From: Voacanga thouarsii
Taxonomy: Eukaryota; Streptophyta; Magnoliopsida; Gentianales; Apocynaceae
Direction of reading: 5' to 3'
Assembly: GCA_026120185.1 (NCBI GenBank)
Contig: JANUWF010002200.1
Span: forward strand, 3,532,001-3,596,000
Length of the DNA: 64,000 bases
Positions 1-11,500 of the stretch are shown one piece after another. Within the stretch, counting starts at the first letter, position 1. Each line of letters begins with the position of its first letter. Made by a program: the position numbers and the translations under genes. A model generated the notes under the pieces. The model ran no database searches. It was not told the origin of the DNA and saw nothing but the letters and a program-made list of their open reading frames with translations.

Positions 1-1048
1 GGAATGGAATTAAACAAGTCATTCGATATCTCCAAGGTACAATTGATTTCGGATTATTTTATTCAAATAAAACCAGTCTAACATTGATAGGTTATGCAGA
101 TGCTGGTTATTTATCTGATCCACATAAATCACGTTCTTAAACGGGCTATCTATTTACATGTGGAAATACTGCTATATCATGGCGTTCTACGAAACAATCT
201 ATAGCAGCTACTTCTTCATATCATGCTGAAATTATAGCCATTCATGAAGTAAGTCGAAAATGTGTATGGCTAAGATCCATGATTCATTATATCCAAGAAA
301 GTTGTGGATTATCATCAATCAAAGATATTCCAACTCCTCTTTATGAAGACAATGTAGCTTGCATAGCTCAATTACGAGGAGGATATATTAAAGGATTGGA
401 CAAAACATATTTCACCAAAATTCTTCTTTACTCATGAACTCCAGAAGAAAGGTGAAATTGATGTGCTACAAATTCGGTCATGTGATAACCTCGCAGATAT
501 TTTCACGAAGACTTTACCGACTGCAACATTTGAGAAGTTGAGATATAAAATCGGTATGCGTCGGTTTAAAGATTTAAAGGAATCATCTCATCAGGGGGAG
601 TAATAAACAGACATATAAAATAGTGTACTCTTTTTCCTTCACTAGATTTTTTTTCCCACTGGGTTTTTATCTAGTAGGATTTTAACGAGGCATATTCTTT
701 ATGTAATGGATGGACATCCAAGGGGGAGTGTTATGAATTATTGAAATCTTTATTAATTAGTGGAGGCTCCACTAATTATGGATTTATGTGAATTATTATA
801 GAAGATTTTTATGGATGTCTACCGTTTAGTGGAGACACCACTAATTGAGATTAGTGGAAGATGATGTATGCCATGATGTAATCCACTAATTAGAACTTTA
901 TAAATAGAGCTATTCTCTAAGCTTGTAATACACCATCATTTTGTGAAAGAAAGATTAGAGAAAATTGTGAGAGAAGAGAAAGAGAGAAATTCTTGTGCAA
1001 AATAGTTAGAGTTTTATTAGTATGTAGTGTGAAGATTTTATTCTAACA
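1..1048 (+). mobile_element. 3' end of a decayed Ty1/copia retrotransposon
   Basis: The first ~545 bp read, on the plus strand, as the C-terminal part of a copia reverse transcriptase/RNase H. Recognisable pieces in order are a motif reading RYLQGTIDFG, then YADAGYLSDP, then SWRSTKQSIAATSSYHAE and finally a stretch ending EDNVACIAQLRGG. An in-frame stop near 138 (where intact copies read KSxTGY) and a frameshift near 405 show that it is dead. A purine-rich tract (AGGGGGAG, 721-728) ends just before the long terminal repeat. The 5' part lies outside the window, so the element's length and target-site duplication cannot be checked. Confidence 0.85.
729..1048 (+). repeat. 3' LTR of the copia element
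   Basis: A 320-bp segment starts TGTTA directly after the polypurine tract and ends TAACA, a perfect 5-bp terminal inversion typical of LTRs. A TATA-like TTTATAAATAGAGC lies near 897-910, as expected for a U3 promoter. A second TAACA at 1063-1067 makes the exact right end uncertain by about 19 bp. The partner 5' LTR is outside the window. Confidence 0.7.
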
Positions 1049-2048
1049 CTACCCTAATTTTATAACATGTATTAATTTATAATTTTATTTATATTTTGAC
1101 TTGAATAAAAATATTTTAATTAATATACAAATGTTTATTAAAGGGAGTTACTTCCCTATGGATGTCGTCTATTTTAGTAAGTTAGACATTTTTAATTTAA
1201 TCTAATTCCACCATACTCTATTCTCCTTCTTTTCATTTCCTTCTCTCCTAAAAAAGTCAATTCAAATAACCTAAATTGGTTCCTTTATTTTTTCTTATCT
1301 TCCAAATCATTCAATCCAAACTTACTATAGAAGAACAGAGGTAAAATTACCCTTCAAGAATAGCTTTAGGATTTTAGTTCAAATGGATTGATTCAAAATT
1401 TAGTGTATTATCACAATTCAAACTTCCGAGGGAGACAACCATTTATCATGCAATATGTTCTTATCAACATCGTTGTTCCCCCTTATACATTGAGAAGGAG
1501 GAGGGGGGGGGGGTTAGAGAGGACCTATCTTGATCCCTTTTCTATAAGGAAGAGCTCTCTTTCTGCTAGAGCTATACATATACGTGAAACTAGATAAACT
1601 CATTATAAGACATGCATACACTTCTAAGCATTAGATCAGATGAAATCATACCTTCTGAATAACATGATTGAGCAAGCAACAAGGGTGAAATACATTACAC
1701 AACAGAGAGCTCTCATATTAGCAATACTGAGATTGTAACTAAATCTCAAAGTCAAATGAAGATCATTATAGCCTTCATGTCCTGCCCCCTTTCTTCTATT
1801 CCCTTCTTTTTTCTGGGGTTTATCGTGTAAGTACGACCTCATGTCTTCAACATCAAACGCATAAGATGATGACTACAAGAAATGAACGTTTAGAGCAATC
1901 ACACAAGTTAGCTTAACATCTTTTACATGCTAAATGCTGTGAACTGCCCATTTTTACCCCTTCGTTAATTCTGTGAACTAAGCATGGGTGGGAAAAACTC
2001 CTCTGTGGATCTATCCAAAGCTTTCAAAAGATGAGCTCTCTCTGAAGA
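1049..2048. other. Intergenic, no gene seen
   Basis: AT-rich spacer between the copia LTR and the AXR4 stop codon. The short open frames here (for example near 1388-1597) begin at low-complexity sequence and resemble no protein I know. The part nearest 2048 presumably holds the AXR4 3' UTR and polyadenylation site, but I cannot place the cleavage site. Confidence 0.6.
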
Positions 2049-5000
2049 TCAAATGGCCCACCCATGACCAAGTCCATATGCATCTGCATATCCAGCATGA
2101 GCATGAGCATGACCGTGATGATGGTCATGACCATGATGGCTGCCATGGCCATGGTGATGGTGGTCATGTTGGTCATTGCTTTTTGCTTCATTAAGCATTA
2201 TTTGGATATGCTCTGGAATAGGCTCTTCCTCTTCTTGCCTGTGGGACTTCGGCAAAGAGACCACAAACTGATGAATGCTTTTAGCTATCTCCTCAGCATA
2301 ATGTTCCTGTAATAACCAAAACAATTTTTCAGTCAACACAAAAAGAACCAAGACAAAAAAAGAGGGGGGAAAAAAATCACAGGATCAAAGATTGGCAATT
2401 ATTAGCTCAAACTGAGAGAAGGAAGACGACTGAATACATTCACCTGTCCATCTTTAATACCTATGTGATTTTACCGTTTGTTTTTATTTTTTTCGTTTCC
2501 AATTAAAAGGATCAAACATGAATTCATTATGAATATCCTATCTGGCAAATACATGCTTAAATCTTTTATTGGCGCCTAAGGGTCTTCTTTAAGGGAAAAA
2601 TAAGCCGTCTTTTATCTTGTAAATCACAAAGCAAAAAGGCATGTTTAATTGTGCGCAGAGAGTAAAATTTTTCACTGCTGTTTTGAAGTACTATGAGAAA
2701 TGGATACCATCAGAACTGTCAGTAAGTAAAAAACAGAACCTGGATAAGCACTTGACAAACAGGATGAAGAAGCAGGAACTAGAATTTGCCTATTTACAAT
2801 AATTCTAGTTTTACTCTCTTTTTTTTTGGGGGGGCGGGGGGGGGAAGTGATTTTGTATATTCAGTAGATATATAATCTTACAATAAATGCCCATCTAGCA
2901 TCCTCATATTGGATGGCATGCAATGATAATTTTCAAAAAGATGCAAATAACACTACTGAAGAAAACACCACCACTAATTCCTGTTGAATATCTAGTAAAG
3001 GCAGCTCCTGTATCCAAGTTCCAAAGTAAAAAATAAAGGCACCAGGTACGCACATTTTGATATCTAGAAAAATTATTTGTAACATCAAGTTGAACTAATT
3101 ACCCTGGCCTTCCCCCAAAGGGACCCACCCTTCCCTGGAGGTTGGAACAGAATATGGAAAGGAGAAATAAAGAGTTTTTGCCCAACAAATGAGCTGCTTC
3201 AAGATTTTCTCCTTAATCATCAGCTAGGTTTACCAAATACATGCTCATATAATGAGAATTAACCTTTACCTATGATAGAATGCTAGAAACAAATCTCCAA
3301 AATTAATGAGAAGTTTGATGAGGAGGAAGTAAAAGTTCTAATGTAAATACTCCCCTTCTTATCTTTTAGTTACCTAATTGTTTCTTAGTATTTGGTAGGT
3401 TAAGATATTAGAAGGACAGAGGTGTTACTTCTCTTCTTATAGGAAAGGAAATGAGAACCAAACCTTCCTAATGAGCCTTACAAAGTTTCATGATTTATAC
3501 TAGAGATTCTGATATTTATGTACCGATTGTTTCTTTAAATATGATCAGTTGATCCTAAAAGACAAACTAACTGATTCAGATGCCAAATATTATTCAATTG
3601 CTGGTAGCATTATCTCCAAAAACTTTCCAATGAACATTGTCACTCTCTAGTACAGTGTCTATTAGACCTAAACTGGCCTCCTCCTATAGAAGTCCCGTGT
3701 TGTGGATAAAGGAGATGACAGGCTCAGATGAACTTCTAGAGCAGTTTCCCATCTTAAAACTGGCAAATTACCAAAAATTCATCCAACTTTCAGGCCAGGA
3801 AGATGTTAATATTTAAGCCTACAAAATTATTGCTTTCCTTGTAGCAAGATATTGTGAGGTAACATCACTGTAGTCGTCATAACATTCTGAAAACACATTT
3901 ATCCCCAAACGCAACTCATTTCATCTAAAATATTCAATTCAATCATATGCATGGCAAGAAAGCGCAGACTCACCTGAGGCCACTGCCCACCAGAATGGGT
4001 GATAAAAGTAGCCTGAGGAAGTGCATTAGCAACTTGTCTGCCCTCTTCACTCCATTTGTCAGAAGAACCACCAGACCAGATCACTTGCAATGGCAAACCT
4101 TTAACCACATCCATACCTCCCCATTCGACCAAATCAAAACTATAATTTAGCCTCTTCCCCATCCCAACAACTGATTTCCTCCCATCCCTTCCCTTCAAAA
4201 GAATTCTATGAGCCTCTGCCTCTAACTTAACAACAGGATTTAAACAATAGATTCCAAGCACCCTCTCAAATATAAAGCCAATGCCCAAAATAATTTCTGT
4301 AATTATCGGAATGTCCAATGCCCACAGCGGCAATGCTGTCTTAGTCGGTGCACTATCAAGGACCACAACACTCCTCACTAGCCCAGGATTCTCAGAAATC
4401 CAGTTGGCACTCAATCCCAAAGCTGAATCATGCAAAACCAGGTCAACGGGTGCCAATCCCATTGCATCAATCACTTGCCCCAGAACCCTCCCCATCTCTT
4501 CGGGACCTAATTCAATAGCCTTCACAACCTCTCTTTTAGAAACCCGAATCTCATTTTCATTTTGCTCATAATTCACATAACCCTTTTCAACTAGCTGATC
4601 AAAACCCCAAAATATACCCTTTTCCTTAATCTCATAATAAACATCCCACAACCCCCCAAAAAGCCCACCGCTACCCAGATTCTCTTCCACAACCATGGAC
4701 TTATCTGAAAACCCAGAACCTGGTAAATCAATAGCTATAGCATTGACCCCTCTAAGGCTTAAAGATTTCACGACTCCCTGGAAAGCAAAAGAGCTGCAAC
4801 CTAAGCCATGTACTATGAGTACTTGATTATCAGATTTTGTTGGTCCTTCCTGAATGGAAAAAACTTCAACTTGCGGAAGGTTTGGAGTGATTTGGACTTT
4901 AAGAACTCGACCATTAGCATAGTGTTGGCGCAAATTACCTGGCAGGTTGAGGAACCAAGACTTGGCGTCTTGAGGAGAGAAAGAAGGCAGTAAAATGAAG

Positions 5001-5176
5001 AAAAGAGCGATCAAAGACACTAGTAAAGTGAAGTAGAACCAGAAGTGAAAAGGATTAGTGTAGGCGGTTGACGGTGAGGGTGAGGTGGTGGCTTTTGATT
5101 TGGGCTGAGGTTTAGGGGTCTTTTGTGTCGAGGGGCTTGGCTTTGGTTCCTCTGGTTCTTCAGTTATAATTGCCAT
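2049..5176 (-). CDS. AXR4: AXR4-like ER alpha/beta-hydrolase-fold protein
   Basis: Exons, minus strand: 3974-5176 and 2049-2306, joined by a GT-AG intron of 1667 bp, giving 486 aa; Arabidopsis AXR4, the family reference, is 473 aa. AXR4 is an endoplasmic-reticulum accessory protein needed to deliver the auxin influx carrier AUX1 to the plasma membrane (established knowledge). Visible here: a Pro/Ser/Lys-rich N-terminus (1-40), one membrane segment (about 44-63), an alpha/beta-hydrolase core with HGLG at 123-126, and the motif HDSALG at 249-254 where hydrolases have their nucleophile elbow. The segment LPKSH..EEEEPIPE is followed by a histidine-rich tail (447-471) and the ending AGYADAYGLG. 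The tail and the ending are strong family signatures. The gene is divergent from the aminopeptidase P gene. Assignment is by recognition of the whole sequence, so orthology is very likely but unverified by search. Confidence 0.92.
2307..3973 (-). other. AXR4 intron 1
   Basis: The donor reads CAG|GTGAGT and the acceptor TTACAG|GAA on the minus strand, at a phase-0 boundary. A poly-G/T low-complexity stretch sits near 2820-2846. I see no coding remnant or structured transposon in the intron. Confidence 0.85.
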
Positions 5177-5519
5177 TCTTTGTGAAATGAGGTTCTTTAG
5201 AGGTGCAGAGTATCATATGATGGTTAAATTTAGATCTGTAGAAGATGAAAAAAAGGCAGCAGGAATAAAGTGATGGACACAGCGTGTAAAAAGCCAAATT
5301 CCATTCTTTGTTTAACCCTGGAAGGGACCAAAATGTTAACTTTTTAAAACTCTGACCTCTCTTGCACCAAAAACAAAAAATATTTGGCCAAGAAATTGTT
5401 TTTGTCAAAAATGTTTTCACGTGCCTTATCTCATATGCTGCTACCCTCTGGCCTCTAAGCCCTTCGTCCTGTTGGCCTCAGTTTCAGCAGCTGCAGCAGC
5501 GTTTCGTGTTGCAACCACC
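5177..5519. promoter_or_regulatory. Shared divergent promoter region, AXR4 / APP2
   Basis: Only 343 bp separate the two start codons, so both 5' UTRs and both core promoters must fit here. A perfect G-box, CACGTG, lies at 5418-5423, about 97 bp upstream of the APP2 ATG. That core is bound by bHLH and bZIP factors in plants. No convincing TATA box was found for either gene. Whether the two genes are co-regulated is inference. Confidence 0.6.
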
Positions 5520-8500
5520 ATGCGGGCTTTCACTTCGCAGCTCCACTACTGTCGCTGCGGTGTCCGCCAATTGGGTTTTTTCTCAGTTTCCCTCCCCGTT
5601 TTCCGCAAATTCAGTTGTCGCCCAAACGTTTTCAAGAACTCGCAAATTTACCCCACCCTGATAGTTCGAAGCTGTGGCTCCATAACGGCCAAGCCCTCCT
5701 CAGAACTTCGAAAGAAACGCAGTGATGATTCTGAACCAGATAAGAAGCTTCGGGCACTTCGCGAGCTATTTTCAAAGCCCAATATAAACATTGATGCTTA
5801 TATTATCCCTTCCCAAGATGCTCATCAGGTACTTTTCTGTTATAAAATTATCAAGTTTAAGCACATTTTCTTGGTTTTAATTATCAAAAAAGAGTTTGTT
5901 TTGGCTTAATGACATATTGAACGGTAGATATGGTAATTATATTGGTAATCCGGTTAATGTTTTGATTTCTTAAAGTTTAGCTGCCACGAAGAGATAGGAA
6001 AAAAAGAGAAAATTCTTGCTTGAAAAGTGGTTCTAACCAATGGTTTCTAATTGGATACTTTATTTCTAGAGTGAGTTCATTGCGGAGTGTTATATGAGAA
6101 GAGCTTATATATCTGGTTTTACCGGTAGTGCTGGCACTGCTGTGGTTACTAAAGACAAAGCAGCTCTTTGGACAGACGGGCGGTACTTTCTCCAGGTTAG
6201 GAAATGTTAAAAGTGCATAGGGTTTGCTTGGTCTTACTTTGCTCTTGCCGATAGGTTATTTGTATCTCATTCTTGTAATGGCCAGGCTGAGAAGCAATTA
6301 AGCTCCAGCTGGATTCTCATGCGAGCTGGGAATTTGGGAGTGCCTACCACTAGCGAGTGGCTTAATGGAGTTCTGGCTCCTGGTTGTAGAATCGGAATTG
6401 ATCCTGTGAGTAATCTCAATTCTTATTTTCTGTTTTTAGAATACAAGCATGAAATATCTGTTAAAGGTCAATTTTTAAATGTGAAGTGTAGATTGTTTAT
6501 TCAAAGACCAAATTAACCTTTCCCATTTCCTTCAACTTTATTGAAGCCATGAAATCCTCAGTACTCGATGGCTACATATTATCTATATTGTATGATTTAT
6601 ATGCTTCTGGCCTGACTTTGAAGCTAGAGTAGATGTGAATTGGACTGGATATTGTTAGTATGACCAGGCATGGGATGTTGTAGTTTTGAAGGAAGTGTAG
6701 CAAGTGTGGGTTTCAGACTTTCCAGCAACTGGAGGCTTCTTTTCTTGTTAAACAAATTTTCTCCCAAGTAAATAATCCTCTCATTTAGACGGCTCTGAGC
6801 TCAATCAAGGGGCTTTCCTATGGCATTTCAATTATTTGCACCTTGATTACCCCTGGTTAAAATCATCGTTGTCATGATGATGATGATTTTGCCATTTTTT
6901 TAAGCATGTTGTTAGATGCATGCAACTACTTCTGTAGCTATTTCTTTAGGCTGTGTTCTGAATGGGTTTTGAACTAGTTTTTCTATCTTACAAATGGAAT
7001 GGACAGCCAATTAGGTCTACATGTTTATATCTTTCTTTCTTCACATCTTTGTTGTTAGATTGTTGTTGTTGTTGGTTTTTTTTTTTTTTAATTTTTAAAT
7101 CGTTATCTTTACAAATCTTTCTTGGTGAAGTACAATGTATCCAAGTTTGCTTCTTTCTGATGCCTCATTATCTGTTGCTGTGAAGGGACCAGTTTTTGTT
7201 TTCTGCTGATGCCGCAGAAGAACTTAAAGAGGCTATTTCTAAAAGAAATCATGAGTTGGTCTACTTGTATGATTGCAATCTTGTGGATCAAATATGGAAA
7301 GAATCAAGGCCCAAGCCCCCTAAAAATCCAATCCGGTTGCATGATCTAAAGTATGCTGGTGTGGATGTATCATCGAAGCTGTCTTCTCTTAGATCAGACT
7401 TGGCCAATGCTGGTTCCTCAGCAATTATTATCTCTATGCTTGATGAAATTGCATGGCTTTTGAACTTGGTAATTCTTCCGACCAGCTTAGTGATCCTATG
7501 TTGATCAAACAAGCTTATGTTTCTTGGTGAATAAATTAGATTTAGTATGTTATGTGGATCATTTGGGAAGATGATACATCATATCAGGGACACAAATAGT
7601 ATAAAAAACCTTCTTTGATTATCATCCCTGTAACATGTCCTATAATGATATCTTGGTCTGTGATTTCTTGGTTTTCTGATGGATTTAGACAAGCTCAGTG
7701 ATGCAGGACAGCCTTTAGGCAGTCCAAGTAATTTCTGAAAACTAAAACAGCTAGGACTAGTTGCTGAAATTTCAGAATTCAAGTAAAGAAATTGTTTACC
7801 AACGCGTAGCAGCACACTAAGAGAAGAATGAGAAACCCTAGGTGTCACACCTAGGACCTTAAGGCGTCACACCTTAGGGCTTGGTTGCATCACACAACCA
7901 GAAATTACAGAAACTCTCTGTGACTTATTAATTTGAATAAAGAAAGCAAACATAGGTAATGGGGAACTTCTCTATTTAGAGACCCAAAAAATTCTAAACT
8001 AACTAGGACTAGACTCCTTGGGAAACCAGCCAATTTAGGAATCCTACTAAACAGAAATTTAAACTTTAGAAAACTTCTCCAAACCCTCTAGTTACCAAAA
8101 TACTCTTAATTCTAAAACTCATAAAACAACAATCTAAAGGAAAGACTTATTACTAAAAAGAAAGACTCATTACTCCCATATGACTTGTCCATCATCTAAG
8201 GTGTGCCAAATTAAGGTTTGGCCTTTAGAATCACCTTTTCCCCTCCTCTTATAAACTTTAACTGGATGCTGCCACTTGTCTCTATCAATTCTCCCCGGCT
8301 TGAAAGAACTCGTCCCCGGCAAGTTAAAAGCATTATACCTTTCATAGAGGTCACAATCAATGCGCTGAAAATCGTGATCAGTTACCCAAGTACAATCACT
8401 CATTGGATGCCCTTTCCATTTGACAAGAGATTTCTGATATCCTCCATTTCTAGTAGACACTAGCTGTTCATCAAACACATCTTCAATTTCCGTTGTTGCA

Positions 8501-11500
8501 GTAGTTACTTGTGGCAGAGTTTGCCGTGGATTTTCCTGCAACTGAATCGTCATCACGTCCAGCGTATGCAGTCAAATCTTCAATGTTGAAGATATTACTG
8601 ATACCTATGTGTTCTCCAACAGGGGGAGAATGATGTAGAACTCAAAAGGATGCAAGAATTGGAAAGTTCTAAGTCAAGCAATGATTCTACAATCCAGCTT
8701 TAATCTTGGAAATTCTGGATTCTGAGTTTATATCTAGGAATATTTAGTTTTATTTAGTTTAATTAAGTTTATGAGTCTTTTAGAGATCTAAGGTGTTTAA
8801 GTAATTTTATAGTTTGTGACAGTTTCCTAAGAGTGAAGTTTCCTAAGAGTTTTAATTTCTATTCTAATTAGAATTCCTAAGTTGGTCGGTTAAGAAGCCT
8901 ATTGTCATAGTTATGTTTTTTAGAAACTTAAGAGTCTTCGTCCTATTTAGCTTAGAATTTTGAGTCTATAAATAGAGAAGTTCTCTATTACTAATGTATG
9001 CCAATGTTTTCGTTAATCAATTAACAAGAGTCTACTGAATGTTCTCTGTATTCTGGTTGTGTGATGCAATCAAAACCTAAGGTGCGATTCCTTAAGGTCC
9101 TAGGTGTGACTCCTAGGGCTTATCCTTCCCTCTTGGTGTGACGCTAAGAGTTTTCTTCCTTATTCTCTTATTTTTAGTCTTTATTTGCACTATTAGACAA
9201 ATTTCCTGTTAGCCTGGCTTTCCTACATAAGCCTTAACCGATCCTAGGGCATACTCCTGGGGCAGCTTTAACGAGTTTGTCCTGCATCAGTTTGGTATCA
9301 GAGACAGGTTGTTGTCTTTCTTTCTCTTGTAGAAAATTTCATCTTTAGTAGTTCCAAAAAAAAAAAAAAGGAAAAAAAGTCTGTTCCTTTTTTGCTTTAA
9401 TCAAAGGTTCATTTTTTTCCTGCTGTCTGAGAAGCCTTATCCTGTGATAACTAGGAGGTAAAGCAAAAACAATGGCATATGAGATTGAAGAGGCTGATTT
9501 CACAAAAGATATGCCGGAGCTTGAAGATGATGATCTTGAGGATGATGAGCTAGAACTGATGCTAGGACTAGGAAATTCTAACTAGAACAGATAGGACTAG
9601 TTGCTGAAATTTCAGAATTCCAGTAAAGAAATTGTTTACCAACACGTAGCAGCACACTTAGAGAAGAAGGAGGCGTCACACCTAGGACCTTAAGGCGTCA
9701 CACCTTAGGGCTTGGTTGCATCACACAACCAGAAATTACAGAAACTTTCTGTGGCTCTTATTAATTTGAATAAAGAAAGCATACATAGGTAATAGAGAAC
9801 TTATCTACTTATAGACCCAAAAAATTCTAAAATAACTAGGACTAGACTCCTTAGGAAACCAGCCAATTTAGGAATCCTACTAAACAGAAATTTAAACTTT
9901 AGGAAACTTCTCCAAACCCACTAGTTACCAAAATACTCTTAATTCTAAAACTCATAAAACAACAATCTAAAGAAAAGACTTGTTACTAAAAAGAAAGAAT
10001 CATTACTCTCATATGAGCTGGCAATCATCTAAGGTGTGCCAAATTAAGGTTTGGCCTTTAAAATTACCTTTTCCCCTCCTCTTATAAACTTTGACTGGAT
10101 GCTGCCACTTGTCTCTATCACTCAGTTAGTCAAACTCCCTAATGCTAAGATTAGGGATGTCTGCAATAAACAATAGCACTGTTTTCATGAAAGTACATCT
10201 AATAGATTATATGCTTGTGCTTTGACTAACAAAATTTAAAAAAGCAAAGATGATCTTTGGAGCACCAGCGGCATGAATTCTAGTGAAAGGTAACATCATT
10301 CTGTGCAGAAGAATGCATCCTTAAATTTTAATATGGGTTTTGTGTTGTGATGTTGTGAGTGAACTTCAAACTTGAATTGTTAATATGGTCGCTAACATTA
10401 CTTCCCATTTCTTTTTCATAGTTATGGTGAGGGGAAATCAAATCAATTGGTCAACCCTCTTTTTAGGATTTATCCTGGAAGGATCTTAATGGAGTGAAAT
10501 GTGAATAATGACCAAAATCAGTTGCTTGAGTGCCTGAGCTAATTGAGGGTGTGTGTGTCTGTCATACTTTGGGTTGAGAGTATAACAAAAAGCATATTTT
10601 GGTCTTATTTTTGGATCCTCTTTGGTTTCTTTTTGCTGCAAGGAAAGTGTGCAGGAATTTTTTGTTGAAGCATCTTTCTAGGATTGACAATGCATAATTG
10701 ATTCCTTCCCACCACCCCCTCTGTCTTCTTCTTGCTCCGCTGCTTCATCCTTTCCTTCAGATGGTTTTGTTTCCATAGTTGATTACCTGCTGGTTTACAT
10801 ATACTTAATTATTTAGTCAGTTTGCATGGAAAGTCTAAAATTAAGATCATACTGATTTTTTCCTTCCCGTGACATTCCTATTTCTTCTTATTCTTTTCTA
10901 ATTGCACTTTGTATGAGGAAAAAATAAAGAGCTTAAACTAATTATGCTTTTGGTTCTTACATTTTCCCAAGAAATTCCATCATATCTCTATTTGTTGTTT
11001 CCAGAGAGGCAGCGATGTTCCACATTCACCGGTCATGTATGCTTACTTTCTAGTGGAAACGGATGGAGCTCAGTTATTTGTTGATGATTCTAAAGTTACT
11101 TCAGATGTGAGGGATTACTTGAAGAATGCAGGGATTGACTTGCGTCCATATGATTGCATTCTCTCTGAAATAGAAAGGCGAGTTACGAAGATTGCTTGTG
11201 AAAATAATTGCATTTGTTATTTTTTATGCACTTCAAAGCGTGATAGCCTCAATAGATGATTTTGAAGAAGACATGCTTAGAAGTGAAATATAAGTAACGA
11301 ACTACAGTTTTTAGTACATTTATAAATGCCTGAACACAAGACTGAACTGTAAAACAAAGAAAGGTGTAGCATGACATCACATGTGTTGAACAAAAGATGA
11401 TCTAATTTCTTCTTTTTTTTTTTTGTGGGAGCATTTCCTTTAAACAGACTCCTCTAACTGAACCATTTGATCAAAATCTTGTAATAAGCAAATTGGGTGT

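Larger units (their letters stand above)
7699..10120 (-). mobile_element. Rearranged Ty3/gypsy chromovirus in APP2 intron 4
   Basis: This is a complete insertion bounded by TGAT...ATCA and flanked by a perfect 5-bp target duplication, CTCAG (7694-7698 and 10121-10125). Read on the minus strand: 5' LTR 9557-10120, a short internal region, a polypurine tract (GGGGAGAAT) and 3' LTR 7699-8287. The internal region is not a normal gag-pol. It holds the integrase C-terminus plus chromodomain (about 8288-8620, minus strand) and a separate LTR-PBS-leader-gag-start block in the opposite orientation (8631-9556). It cannot be autonomous. The LTRs differ at many positions, so the insertion is not recent. 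APP2 splice sites are unaffected. Confidence 0.85.

Noticed and set aside
1049..1067. Extending the first LTR to the second TAACA at 1063-1067
   Set aside because: The first TAACA (ending 1048) already gives a perfect 5-bp terminal inversion with TGTTA; the second cannot be excluded without the partner LTR.
2064..2312. Plus-strand Met/Val-rich frame
   Set aside because: It is the antisense shadow of the histidine-rich tail of AXR4 (CAT/CAC codons read backwards).
4281..4571. Plus-strand frames over AXR4 exon 1
   Set aside because: Antisense shadows of a coding exon with biased codon use.
5421..5519. Upstream extension of APP2 beginning with GTG at 5421
   Set aside because: The frame is open there, but a plant nuclear gene needs ATG and none exists upstream in frame. 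The ATG at 5520 gives a normal transit-peptide-like N-terminus.
8560..8632. Plus-strand reading that looks like the end of a gypsy polyprotein before a polypurine tract
   Set aside because: The motif region is partly palindromic. The minus-strand reading fits the integrase signature better and is continuous with the chromodomain, so the plus reading was treated as a coincidence, though the polypurine tract itself may be real.
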